From Mucilaginibacter paludis DSM 18603 (GTDB taxonomy: Bacteria > Bacteroidota > Bacteroidia > Sphingobacteriales > Sphingobacteriaceae), in contig NZ_CM001403.1 of assembly GCF_000166195.2 (NCBI RefSeq), positions 3,676,432-3,740,431 on the forward strand: DNA of 64,000 bases, in the 5' to 3' direction. Position 1 is the first letter of the stretch, and every line of letters begins with the position of its first letter. Positions 36,204 through 44,319 of the stretch are shown one piece after another. Position numbers and translations under genes: made by a program. The notes beneath the pieces are model-generated. The model ran no database searches and was not told the DNA's origin. It saw nothing but the letters and a program-made list of their open reading frames with translations.

Positions 36204-36949
36204 TTATCCAACTTATCCTGATACAAAGGCGCCAAAGAATAGGCCGTTGGATTTCTTTGATACCGCCTGAAATTATTCCGGATGTATTTTATAAAATCGT
36301 AATCGCTGGCTTCTTGTACAAAATAATAGCCCGGCCTATATTTAAACATAAAATCTGTAAGCTGCTGGTCTTTTAAGCCGGTAATAGAAGCTACTAAAGT
36401 ATTGTTAAACCGGGCGTCAATGAGGCTTTCATGGTAATCTCGGTCTATAATGCCCCTCAAACGTGTGGCATTGCGGCCTTGCCTGCTTAACATGTTATAC
36501 AAGGCATCAATACTTAGCCCCGCACCATTTCGGTTAATGCTGATCAGATCATGATCGGCGAGCGAGCCGTAAGCTTTGTTATATAGTTGTTTATTAATCT
36601 CTAATTGATTTTGAGGTGTTAAAAACCTGCCCTGAATGTATACGGTTTTTAATGGGATACTGGTACGGGTTAAATAAACAGCCAGGGTGGGGTCATCTTT
36701 TAATTTGATGGTATCGTTAAAATAGCCCTCTTTCTTAAAAACCAGCACATCGCCTTTTTTGGCAGGTATTGTAAACTCGGCTTTTAGGTTATTGTAGATG
36801 CTTGCCTGGCTATTTAAATCAACAACGCTTACTTTGGCAATACGCTCTTTAGTAATCTTATCAAAAACAATTCCGTCAACAGTTTTTCCCTGGGCAAACA
36901 CCGCGCCTACATGGGCTACAGCTAAAATAAATATTGCTCCTATTTTCAT
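36200..36949 (-). CDS. Exported protein with carboxypeptidase-like regulatory domain
   Basis: A protein of about 249 residues from the ATG at 36949, which starts a signal peptide (MKIGAIFILAVAHVGAVFAQ); in-frame ATGs at 36988 and 37009 remain possible. Residues about 22-100 are a carboxypeptidase D regulatory-like sandwich (TVDGIVFDKITKERIAKVSV...VYLTRTSIPLKTVYIQG), as used in the N-termini of TonB receptors, here without a receptor. The rest is helical with many basic and aromatic residues. It is translationally coupled to the HEXXH protein. No function is assigned. Confidence 0.75.
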   Translation of the reverse strand: MKIGAIFILAVAHVGAVFAQGKTVDGIVFDKITKERIAKVSVVDLNSQASIYNNLKAEFTIPAKKGDVLVFKKEGYFNDTIKLKDDPTLAVYLTRTSIPLKTVYIQGRFLTPQNQLEINKQLYNKAYGSLADHDLISINRNGAGLSIDALYNMLSRQGRNATRLRGIIDRDYHESLIDARFNNTLVASITGLKDQQLTDFMFKYRPGYYFVQEASDYDFIKYIRNNFRRYQRNPTAYSLAPLYQDKLDK

Positions 36950-37013
36950 TATCGGCTTAAAACTAACCGTTCCGCTCCTTATTGCCATATCTTTAACAAA
37001 AATTAACACCCCC

Positions 37014-37844
37014 TTACTTTATAACAACAAGTTTTTGGCCAATTTTTATATTGTTATCGCCCATGTTATTTAAAGCCTTCAGCTCGTCAACTGTTAATCC
37101 GAAACGCTTAGAAATATTGAATAGTGTATCGCCCTGTTTTACGGTGTATAATTTATCAGTGGGCGTAACCTGGATAATGGAATCTTTAACGGCTTTGCCG
37201 ATGTTTTGATTGATTTGGGAAAGCACACGGTCTTCGCGTTTAATTTTTTGAAGTTCGCCTTCAGGCCTGTCATATTGATCGAGGTTGTATTTCTGGATCA
37301 CACCGATCAGCAATTGCGGATATTTGGGATTCGTGGCATATCCGGCGGCCTTTAAGCCATAAGCCCAACCCTGGTAATCGTTTTTATCCAGTTCAAAAAG
37401 AGCCGCATAACGCTTTCTTTTTAAAAAATTAGAATGGTCGCGAAAAGAATCTTCGGGATGATCGTAAACCCTGAAACAATCATTCACCTGGTCGTCGTCC
37501 TTATAATAGCTTTTCCCTTTCCAATCGGCGGTACATTTGATGCCGAAATGATTGTTGGCTATACGCGCCAGGTCGCCATTACCATTACCCGATTCAAACA
37601 GCCCCTGCGCCAAAGTAATACTGGCCGGAATGCCATAAGCATTCATTTCCTGTATGGCGATGGTTTTAAACCGTTGGATGTACTGATCGGCTGTGTAAGT
37701 GGTGTAATTGGCTATAGCGTCGCTATGGGCCTTTTGTATCTCTTTGTTATTGTGGTGCGCCTGGCTGTTGCTTATTGTTTTTTTACGTGATGAGCATGCC
37801 GACAGCAGAACGAGGACAGAGAGGGCGCAGACTAATTTTCGCAT
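37014..37844 (-). CDS. Glucosaminidase-domain lipoprotein with LysM
   Basis: A protein of about 276 residues, read from ATG 37844, giving a lipoprotein signal (KLVCALSVLVLLSACSS). The glucosaminidase/FlgJ-type domain spans about residues 50-205; the catalytic Glu lies in LAQGLFESGNGNGDLA, with CFRVYDHPEDSFRDHSNFL and GWAYGLKAAGYATNPKY as further family segments. A C-terminal LysM repeat (YTVKQGDTLFNISKRFGLTVDEL) would bind peptidoglycan. It should cut the glycan backbone in the cell wall. A shorter paralogue lies just upstream. Confidence 0.92.
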   Translation of the reverse strand: MRKLVCALSVLVLLSACSSRKKTISNSQAHHNNKEIQKAHSDAIANYTTYTADQYIQRFKTIAIQEMNAYGIPASITLAQGLFESGNGNGDLARIANNHFGIKCTADWKGKSYYKDDDQVNDCFRVYDHPEDSFRDHSNFLKRKRYAALFELDKNDYQGWAYGLKAAGYATNPKYPQLLIGVIQKYNLDQYDRPEGELQKIKREDRVLSQINQNIGKAVKDSIIQVTPTDKLYTVKQGDTLFNISKRFGLTVDELKALNNMGDNNIKIGQKLVVIK

Positions 37845-37912
37845 AAACCGATTGCTATTTACCGTCAAAAGTAAAAATACACTTTCAGACTAATGTAAGG
37901 CGATCATGAATA

Positions 37913-38449
37913 TTATTTGATCTCGTCTGCGGCAGATGCCAGGTTTAATTGGGTATCTGGATTTTCATCAAAATCGTTCAATTTGTATTTGGTTATCAGG
38001 CCCAAAACCTGTGAAGCCCATTTGCGGCTACTGGCATAACCGGCACGCTGTATACCGTGTGCCCAGCCCAAATAATCGTAATGAGTTAAGGTTTCAGCCA
38101 GTCCTGTAAATTTTTTCTTTTCGGTCATGATACGGGCAAAATCTTCGAACGACTCTTTAACCGAATCGTAGCGTTTGTACATGGTACGAACTTTTTTGCG
38201 ACGTTTTTTATAAACAATTGCAGAGTAGCCCTTCATGCCAAACTGGTTGTTGAGATTTTTGGCGATGTCGCTCGTTCCGCTGCCCGACTCGTGCATGGCT
38301 ATCGCCAAAATGATACTTGCCGGAACTCCCGACTGGTGCATGATACGAATGGCATCATCTTTGAACTTCTCGATATACGATTTTGAGGCGGTTTGGGCTG
38401 AGGCTTGTACGGATACGAACAGCAATGCAATCAGTAAGGATTTTCTCAT
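37913..38449 (-). CDS. Glucosaminidase-domain exported protein
   Basis: A 178-residue enzyme with a signal peptide (residues 1-18, ending ASAQ) and only the glucosaminidase domain. The catalytic Glu is in AIAMHESGSGTSDIA near residue 53; YDSVKESFEDFARIM and GWAHGIQRAGYASSRKW align with the larger paralogue. An unusually basic stretch (VYKKRRKKVRTMYKR) near residues 80-95 may hold it to the wall in place of a LysM. The start overlaps the end of the O-methyltransferase gene by 4 bases. Confidence 0.92.
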   Translation of the reverse strand: MRKSLLIALLFVSVQASAQTASKSYIEKFKDDAIRIMHQSGVPASIILAIAMHESGSGTSDIAKNLNNQFGMKGYSAIVYKKRRKKVRTMYKRYDSVKESFEDFARIMTEKKKFTGLAETLTHYDYLGWAHGIQRAGYASSRKWASQVLGLITKYKLNDFDENPDTQLNLASAADEIK

Positions 38450-39090
38450 AGTTGTTTTTTTCTGATCAGCGTAATTCCGTCACGAACGGGTAGTATTAGT
38501 TTCTCTACTCTATCGTCGGCACTGATCAAATCGTTAAACTCGCGAATCAGTCGGGTATCAGTATCGTTTGCTTCACTATACACCTTTCCTTTCCACAGGA
38601 CATTATCAACAATAATTACCCCTCCGGGTTTTAGCTGATTTATAATTAACTGAAAATAAGCGTAATTATTTTTCTTATCAGCGTCAATGAACACAAGATC
38701 GTAATTTTTATCCGATAATTCCAATATAATTCGTTGAGCATCACCAAAATGTGGAAAAATTTTTTTTTCGAAACCCGAATTTTTGAAATTTTTTCTGATC
38801 ATTTCTTCCATCTCCAGGTTCACTTCAATGGTATGTATTTCGCCTCCTTCGGCAAGTCCTTCGGCCAGGCAAATCGTAGCGTAACCGGTGTAGGTGCCTA
38901 TTTCCAGTATACATTTAGGTTGCAGCATCTTGCTCAGCATACTTAATAAACGCCCCTGGTAATGGCCCGATAGCATGTGCGGTTTAAGTACTTTTACATG
39001 TGTCTCCCTGTTAATAGTTATTAACATTTCAGGTTCGGGGTCGCAATGTGCGTCGAGATAAGCTTGTAAGGGGGGAGGTAGTATTTCCAT
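38446..39090 (-). CDS. O-methyltransferase (SAM-dependent, catechol-type)
   Basis: A 214-residue enzyme, read from ATG at 39090; a GTG two codons earlier is possible. The SAM-binding loop is ILEIGTYTGYATICLAEGL near residues 60-78, then HTIEVNLEMEEMIRKN, and the metal-binding region FIDADKKNNYAYFQLIINQLKPGGVIIVDNVLW near 132-164, matching family-3 O-methyltransferases (Mg-dependent, acting on catechol-like or amino-acid substrates). The substrate is unknown. It is translationally coupled to the glucosaminidase, with no obvious functional link. Confidence 0.92.
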   Translation of the reverse strand: MEILPPPLQAYLDAHCDPEPEMLITINRETHVKVLKPHMLSGHYQGRLLSMLSKMLQPKCILEIGTYTGYATICLAEGLAEGGEIHTIEVNLEMEEMIRKNFKNSGFEKKIFPHFGDAQRIILELSDKNYDLVFIDADKKNNYAYFQLIINQLKPGGVIIVDNVLWKGKVYSEANDTDTRLIREFNDLISADDRVEKLILPVRDGITLIRKKQL

Positions 39091-39096
39091 AACCAC

Positions 39097-39142
39097 TGAT
39101 TTTGACCGTTGATTTAATTGATTTATATGATCCCGCTGATTA
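39097..39142. repeat. Left inverted repeat of the GxxExxY cassette
   Basis: About 45 bases that, when reverse-complemented, align with 39662-39704 with roughly 85 percent identity; an uninterrupted core of 17 bases (ATAAATCAATTAAATCA) is identical. It lies just before the O-methyltransferase start. Confidence 0.75.
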
Positions 39143-39187
39143 CCTTTTTAGCTAATCTAATTTTTGATGGACTGATCTTTAGAGAAT

Positions 39188-39595
39188 TTATAGTGGCGGC
39201 TGACTTTTTAATTTTCTTTGGTTGGTGATGCGTTTAAATTCGAGACTTTTGGCACCGAAGTTTATCAATAGGCCCGTTTCTAATTTATAGGCCTCAAGGT
39301 AATTGATGGCCTGTGCCAGATGCATATCGTTTAAACATGATGTTGCTTTTAGCTCTACCATAATTTTATCTTCAACTAAAAAATCGACTCTTCGTGTGCC
39401 AACGTTGAGTCCATCGTAATAAATATCCAATTCAAATTCTCGGGTGAAATCCAAGTTTACCTTTACTAATTCAATAGCTAAACAACGCTGGTAAATTATT
39501 TCCTGAAATCCGTTGCCTAACTGATTATGAACATTCATCGCACATCCTATAATCTTGCCTGTAAGTTCAGAATGTTTGTAATTGTTATTAATCAT
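39188..39595 (-). CDS. GxxExxY protein (PD-(D/E)XK_3-like)
   Basis: A 135-residue protein, from ATG 39595 (MINNNYKHSELTGKIIG). The name-giving motif is in NQLGNGFQEIIYQR (G-F-Q-E-I-I-Y), followed by VGTRRVDFLVEDKIMVELKA, a PD-(D/E)XK-like core with Asp, Glu and Lys in the right order, and a C-terminal LINFGAKSLEFKRI. Family function is not established; the fold suggests a nuclease. It lies between two inverted repeats on a 600-bp segment between unrelated housekeeping genes, which suggests it travels with them. Confidence 0.9.
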   Translation of the reverse strand: MINNNYKHSELTGKIIGCAMNVHNQLGNGFQEIIYQRCLAIELVKVNLDFTREFELDIYYDGLNVGTRRVDFLVEDKIMVELKATSCLNDMHLAQAINYLEAYKLETGLLINFGAKSLEFKRITNQRKLKSQPPL

Positions 39596-39661
39596 ATCAA
39601 AAAAAGTAATCAATTATCGCTAAAATCAGATTAATTAGAAAATATCAAATCATACAAGGTA

Positions 39662-39704
39662 TAATCAACGAAATCACATAAATCAATTAAATCAGCGGTT
39701 AAAT
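39662..39704. repeat. Right inverted repeat of the GxxExxY cassette
   Basis: Inverted partner of 39097-39142. Its right end overlaps the last codons and stop of ruvX, so the repeat has become part of that coding region or the insertion reused it. Confidence 0.75.
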
Positions 39705-40105
39705 CGTTCCATCCAGCTCTGCAATATAATAGTCGCCGAAATGGTATCCACCAAAGCTTTATTTTGTCTGTCCATTTTTTTCATTCCGCTTTGCGCGATA
39801 ACAGCCGAAGCCATTTTTGATGTAAAACGCTCATCAAGCATCTCCACCGGGATATCCGGAAAATTTTTTTTGAGGATGGTAACAAAGCCTTTAACATGCG
39901 GTGCCGATTGCGAAGCGGTATTATCCATCTGCTTAGGTTCGCCCACAATAAAACGTTCTACCGGGTTTAGCACAAAATATTTTTTTAAATATTCAACTAT
40001 ATCCTTCGGATGTACGGTATCCAAACCCGTAGCGATGATCTGTAAAGGATCGGTCACCGCTATACCAATCCGCTTGGTACCGTAGTCAAAAGCCATTATT
40101 CTCAT
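39692..40105 (-). CDS. ruvX: Holliday junction resolvase RuvX (YqgF)
   Basis: A 137-residue RNase-H-fold protein, from ATG 40105 (MRIMAFDYGTKRIGIAVTD); an in-frame ATG at 40147 lies in the repeat-rich region and adds an atypical extension. Motifs: DYGTKRIG with the first Asp near residue 6, FIVGEPKQMDN near 58, LDERFTSKMA near 96 and VDTISATIILQSWMERF with the last Asp near 122. YqgF proteins resolve junctions or, in E. coli, process pre-16S rRNA. The upstream region is full of GTATTGCG repeats. Confidence 0.93.
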   Translation of the reverse strand: MRIMAFDYGTKRIGIAVTDPLQIIATGLDTVHPKDIVEYLKKYFVLNPVERFIVGEPKQMDNTASQSAPHVKGFVTILKKNFPDIPVEMLDERFTSKMASAVIAQSGMKKMDRQNKALVDTISATIILQSWMERFNR

Positions 40106-40110
40106 GGATA

Positions 40111-40336
40111 GTATTGCGTAATGCGATTTGCGTATTGCGACATACAAATGTAGATGATTTGATTTAGTAATGCGATTTGAGTATTGCGTATTGCGACATA
40201 CTAAAATGTAGATGACTTACTTTTATAGGTTCATTTTTTGTCATTATTCTAAAAATCGCAGTACGCAATACGCTTATCGCAATACTATTTGAGATTCATT
40301 TTTTGTCATAAATCAAAAAATCGCAATACGCAATAC
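40111..40336. repeat. Iteron-like cluster of GTATTGCG motifs in two inverted blocks
   Basis: GTATTGCG occurs at 40111, 40132, 40181 and 40188; its inverse CGCAATAC at 40264, 40278, 40322 and 40329, plus a one-mismatch copy at 40258. Each block is itself a tandem duplication of about 50-65 bases (TAATGCGATTT... units and TTCATTTTTTGTCAT... units). The region separates the divergent ruvX and holB. Confidence 0.85.
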
Positions 40337-40371
40337 GTATATCTCAATACTAATTTACTATTTTGCACCAA

Positions 40372-41517
40372 ATGCAGTTTAGCTCAATTGTAGGACAAGA
40401 GGAGATCAAGCAACGATTGATCAATACGGTGAAAGAGAACCGGGTTAGCCACGCGCAGTTATTTTTAGGGCCAGAAGGTTCCGGAAGTTTGGCGCTGGCC
40501 ATTGCTTATGCGCAATATCTCTCGTGTGAGGATAAGCAGGAAAATGATTCGTGCGGGGTATGCTCGTCGTGTCGTAAATATCAAAAGCTTGTTCACCCGG
40601 ATCTGCATTTTTCGTATCCCTTCTTCGCTAAACATAAGGATGATACTGCGCTTAATTTTGTTGAGCAATGGCGCGAGGCTTTATTAAAAAACCCGTACCT
40701 GAGCCTTGATTTATGGCGTAGTTACCTGGATGCCGAAAACAAGCAGGCCAATATCAACATTGCCGAGTGCCACCAGATCATCAAAAAATTAAGTTTCAAA
40801 CCGTTTGAATCGGCTTACAAAATACTGATACTATGGTTGCCCGAGTACCTGGATAAAACAGGGAATGCCTTGCTTAAAATTATTGAAGAACCGCAACCCA
40901 ATACGCTTTTTTTACTGGTGGCCCAAAACCAGGATCAGATACTGAATACCATTTTATCGCGTACCCAGCTGATCAAGGTACCCTGCCTTAACGATGCCGA
41001 GATCAAACAATATTTAATAGCAGAACATCATCAAACAGAACATGCCGCTGCCGAAATTGCTTTTTTAAGTGATGGTAACTTAACCGAAGCACTGGCCATG
41101 CTGAATAACGACGAAAACAGCTATCACGATTATTTTTTACGCTGGCTGCGGATGTGTTTTTCAAACAAAGGGTTGGAGATTGTTGATTTTGTGGATGTAC
41201 TTGCTAAACTGGGCCGCGAAAATCAAAAAAATTTTATGCGTTACGGCATCAGCTATATTCGCGAATGCTGTATGATACTGGCAGGGGCAGGTAACTTGGT
41301 ACATTTGCCTGCCAAAGAGCTGGATACGGCTCAAAAAATGATCAAGGTAATGAGTTTGCCCATGGCCGAGGCCATAAGCGAACTGCTTGAAAAAGCACAT
41401 TATCATGTAGAGAGAAATGCAAACCCAAAAATTTTATTTTTAGATGTATCTTTACAGATTGTTAAGATTTTAAAATTTAAAACGATCCCTCAGGGGACTC
41501 ACTATATATCGAGCTAA
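40372..41517 (+). CDS. holB: DNA polymerase III subunit delta'
   Basis: A 381-residue clamp-loader subunit, from ATG 40372 (MQFSSIVGQEEIKQRL). It shows HAQLFLGPEGSGSLALAIAYAQ near residues 33-53 in the Walker A place, the zinc module CEDKQENDSCGVCSSCRKYQ near 58-78, VHPDLHF, and the SRC-region variant ILSRTQLIKVPC near 205. The modified P-loop fits a delta' subunit rather than the ATPase DnaX. It heads the holB-ricT-gldH unit. Confidence 0.92.
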   Translation: MQFSSIVGQEEIKQRLINTVKENRVSHAQLFLGPEGSGSLALAIAYAQYLSCEDKQENDSCGVCSSCRKYQKLVHPDLHFSYPFFAKHKDDTALNFVEQWREALLKNPYLSLDLWRSYLDAENKQANINIAECHQIIKKLSFKPFESAYKILILWLPEYLDKTGNALLKIIEEPQPNTLFLLVAQNQDQILNTILSRTQLIKVPCLNDAEIKQYLIAEHHQTEHAAAEIAFLSDGNLTEALAMLNNDENSYHDYFLRWLRMCFSNKGLEIVDFVDVLAKLGRENQKNFMRYGISYIRECCMILAGAGNLVHLPAKELDTAQKMIKVMSLPMAEAISELLEKAHYHVERNANPKILFLDVSLQIVKILKFKTIPQGTHYISS

Positions 41518-41520
41518 ATT

Positions 41521-42909
41521 ATGGGATGTGGAAGTTGTTCAACAGGCGGATGTGCGCCTGCAGGCTGCAAAAGTAACGGTTCATGCCTTACTAATGGTTG
41601 CAGCAAATTAGATGTTTACGATTGGCTCTCCAATATGGATATGCCAACTAATTATAAGCCTTTTCCAATCATCGAAGTTAAATTCAAGGGTTCGCGGAAG
41701 GAATTTTTTAACAATATTGATAACCTTTACCTGGAAGCAGGCGAATTGGTTGCCGTTGAAACTACAACAGGTGGTTTTGATATTGGCCACGTATCCATGA
41801 CGGGCGAACTGGTACGGATGCAAATGGTAAAACGCCATGTAAACGAAGCCGACGTAGCTAAAAAGATTTACCGCAAGGCTACCGCTGCCGATGTTGATAA
41901 ATGGAAGATTGCCAAAGACCTGGAATGGGAAACCATGCACAAGGCCCGTACACTGGCCATTGAGTTGGGCCTTTCCATGAAAATAAGCGATGTGGATTAC
42001 CAGGGCGATAAAACCAAGGCTACCTTTTATTATACGGCCGAAGGCCGTGTAGATTTCAGGGAGCTGATTAAGCGGATGGCTGAAAGTTTCAGGATCAGGA
42101 TTGAGATGCGCCAGATAGGCATGCGCCAGGAAGCCAGCAGGCTGGGTGGCATAGGCTCTTGCGGCCGCGAATTATGCTGTTCAACCTGGTTAACCGATTT
42201 TAAAACGGTATCAACCTCTGCCGCCCGGTATCAAAATTTATCATTAAATACCCTAAAACTGGCCGGGCAATGCGGCAAATTGAAATGCTGCCTCAATTAC
42301 GAACTGGATACTTACATGGATGCCTTAAAACACATCCCTGATAATGTTAATTATTTAAAAACGGAAAAAGGGGAGGCCAGGCTTCAAAAAACCGACATCT
42401 TTAAAAAGCTGATGTGGTTTAGCTATCCTAAGGATGATAACTGGGTTCCGGTTGAAATTAATCGCGTAAAAGAGATCCAAAAACAAAACAAGGAAGGTAT
42501 TATTCCAGCCGATTTAGGCGAAGTGGTTGAAGCGTTGTCGTTAATTAAAGCACCGGATTACGAAAACGTGGTAGGTCAGGATAGTCTGACCAGGTTAGAT
42601 GACCGCCATCAGAATAGAAATAACAAAAACCGGAACAAAAAGAAATTACCGCAGGATGGTAAACCCCAGAAACCGGAAGTAAGGCAAGGGCAGCCGCAAC
42701 AAGCTAATAAGCCACAGCAGCCTAAGCCGCAGCAGCAACCGCGTGCCCAGCAAAAACCGGCGGCCAGGGTAATTGATGTGAATAAACCCGAAGGAACAGC
42801 CGTTGTTGCTCCTGGTAATAACGCCAACAAGCGCAATAACCGCAGGCACCGGCCAAACCGCAATAATAATAATCCGAACAATAACGCTAAGCCAAACGGA
42901 AAAGAATAA
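41521..42909 (+). CDS. ricT: PSP1 domain-containing protein, RicT-like
   Basis: A 462-residue protein. The PSP1 core covers about residues 40-290, with cysteine motifs GSCGRELCCSTWL near 218 and GQCGKLKCCLNYELD near 255, plus an N-terminal cysteine cluster (CGSCSTGGCAPAGCK). In Bacillus the RicT/YaaT complex holds Fe-S clusters and affects RNA processing. The C-terminal 110 residues are a low-complexity Q/N/P/K-rich tail (PQQANKPQQPKPQQQ). It lies 3 bases after holB and shares TAATG with gldH. Confidence 0.88.
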   Translation: MGCGSCSTGGCAPAGCKSNGSCLTNGCSKLDVYDWLSNMDMPTNYKPFPIIEVKFKGSRKEFFNNIDNLYLEAGELVAVETTTGGFDIGHVSMTGELVRMQMVKRHVNEADVAKKIYRKATAADVDKWKIAKDLEWETMHKARTLAIELGLSMKISDVDYQGDKTKATFYYTAEGRVDFRELIKRMAESFRIRIEMRQIGMRQEASRLGGIGSCGRELCCSTWLTDFKTVSTSAARYQNLSLNTLKLAGQCGKLKCCLNYELDTYMDALKHIPDNVNYLKTEKGEARLQKTDIFKKLMWFSYPKDDNWVPVEINRVKEIQKQNKEGIIPADLGEVVEALSLIKAPDYENVVGQDSLTRLDDRHQNRNNKNRNKKKLPQDGKPQKPEVRQGQPQQANKPQQPKPQQQPRAQQKPAARVIDVNKPEGTAVVAPGNNANKRNNRRHRPNRNNNNPNNNAKPNGKE

Positions 42910-43397
42910 TGAACCAGGCTTTTAAAACCATTGTTGTTTGTATGGCAGTCTGCACAATATTGTTTATCAATGGTTGCAATATAAAAGATCAGAAAATGAT
43001 TGTTGATCAAAATATAGAGATCGACAATCAAAACTGGTCGTACAATAATAAGGTGAATACCGATTTTACTATAGATGACGCAGCTTTACCTTACAACCTG
43101 TACTTAAATTTAAGGGTAACGCCTGATTATAAATACTCCAATATTTTTGTGCTGATCCACCAAACCGGGCCCGACAAAAAAACGATAACTACCCGCTATG
43201 AATTTACTTTGGCCAATAAGGATGGCGAATGGCTGGGGCAAGGTACCGGAAACTTGTATAATTACCAGGTCCCGTTCAAAACAAACTACAAATTCCCGGA
43301 GAAGGGGAAATATCATATCAGTATTGAACAAAACATGCGCGATAACCCTCTACACCAGGTGAGCGATGCCGGTTTACGGGTAGAAAAGGCTGAATAA
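42909..43397 (+). CDS. gldH: Gliding motility lipoprotein GldH
   Basis: A 162-residue lipoprotein with signal peptide and lipobox (FKTIVVCMAVCTILFINGC). GldH belongs to the gliding and type IX secretion-associated set of Bacteroidota. The body contains LYLNLRVTPDYKYSNIFVLIHQTGP near residues 62-86 and IEQNMRDNPLHQVSDAGLRVEKA at the end, typical of the family. It follows ricT with overlapping stop/start codons. The presence of the gene does not prove gliding, since many non-gliding members keep it. Its stop is the very next base to the former end of the PIN toxin gene. Confidence 0.93.
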   Translation: MNQAFKTIVVCMAVCTILFINGCNIKDQKMIVDQNIEIDNQNWSYNNKVNTDFTIDDAALPYNLYLNLRVTPDYKYSNIFVLIHQTGPDKKTITTRYEFTLANKDGEWLGQGTGNLYNYQVPFKTNYKFPEKGKYHISIEQNMRDNPLHQVSDAGLRVEKAE

Positions 43398-43472
43398 TTA
43401 TTTTATCAGATTCAAACCTTTTATAAAAACAAAATCCTTGGTGTTATGCGTATAAATTGCTGCTTTATAATA

Positions 43473-43781
43473 TTAAGCAGCCGCAGCTATTAACATATCG
43501 GGTATTGCCGGACGATGACTTAAAGAATACTCATTAAATAAACTATCAAAAATTAAGGTGACTTCATTGGTTAAAGATAGTACAGCAAATTTACTAACCA
43601 ATTTTTTACATTGCAGAAATTCATCTTTACTACGTGCTCCCCTATAAAATTCTGCTACAATAACCGGTGTTATATATAAGTCATCTTGCGAAAATTTATA
43701 AATTTTTTTAATAATCTCCCGGTTTCCACGCTGAACTTCTATTAAAATACAAGAATCCAGTATTACCATCGGTTTGGCCAT
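43473..43781 (-). CDS. PIN domain (VapC-like) toxin, truncated by a stop codon
   Basis: A 102-residue PIN-type ribonuclease with VILDSCILIEVQRG (first Asp), TPVIVAEFYRGARS (Glu) and RPAIPDMLIAAAA (Asp) in family order. It stops at TAA (43473) where PIN proteins continue. Past the stop the same frame is open for 24 codons to 43398 and reads YYKAAIYTHNTKDFVFIKGLN, a typical PIN C-terminus with the last conserved Asp. A TTA to TAA change is the simplest cause, so the gene is probably inactive. The start overlaps the antitoxin gene by 19 bases. Confidence 0.85.
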   Translation of the reverse strand: MAKPMVILDSCILIEVQRGNREIIKKIYKFSQDDLYITPVIVAEFYRGARSKDEFLQCKKLVSKFAVLSLTNEVTLIFDSLFNEYSLSHRPAIPDMLIAAAA

Positions 43782-43984
43782 CCGTCTTTTCGTATTTCAT
43801 CAATGCCAGGAAAATCCTGTATGGGTTGTATATCATCCAAGAAACATTGATCTTTTATTTTTTCTTCTTTTGATAAAGTGTCAAAAATCTCAATCACAGT
43901 TACTTCAATTTTTTTACCATATAAATCCTCAGGCAATATGATGCTGTGGTTCTTTTTGTCCGGTATTAAAATTTGCTTGTACAT
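43763..43984 (-). CDS. Antitoxin of the PIN toxin pair
   Basis: A 73-residue protein, from ATG 43984 (MYKQILIPDKKNHSIILPEDLYG). The N-terminal IPDKKNHSIILPEDLYGKKIEVTVIEI looks like an AbrB/SpoVT-like DNA-binding strand-rich domain. The C-terminal ILPEDL...FPGIDEIRKDGWPNRW is an acidic toxin-wrapping tail. It is upstream of the toxin and overlaps its start. Antitoxin function is inferred from arrangement. It remains intact although the toxin is broken. Confidence 0.75.
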   Translation of the reverse strand: MYKQILIPDKKNHSIILPEDLYGKKIEVTVIEIFDTLSKEEKIKDQCFLDDIQPIQDFPGIDEIRKDGWPNRW

Positions 43985-44319
43985 ATAACAAATATAACTA
44001 AAAACATCTTTAGCGTCAACCACTTATCAGCTCTTGTTTATACCTTGAACTTACTTTATATCCCACGAAATTTAAAACAGGCTACTGTTAAGTCGATGGT
44101 ATTTAATCTTGATTCAAATTCCGTTGTTTTTGTTCTTGATCGCATTTAATAACTCTTGACTCAAGGCTGACCAACATTTTATCGTTGACACGAGGCTATG
44201 ATCGTTCACATCAAATGAGCAACACTGGCTTACCGGAAAAAGCAACTGGATAATATAATAACTATAATTTTTAGTTTTTATTAATTACTGTAACTTTGTT
44301 TGCTAATTTTTTTTACCAA
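43985..44319. other. Intergenic region before rmuC
   Basis: About 335 bases between divergent antitoxin and rmuC. AT-rich with partial inverted similarity around CTTGACTCAAG (44147-44157); no open frame or RNA structure was seen. Confidence 0.5.

Noticed and set aside
40111..40336. CRISPR-like array
   Set aside because: The repeat units are only 8 bases, in both orientations and irregularly spaced, with no cas genes in the window.
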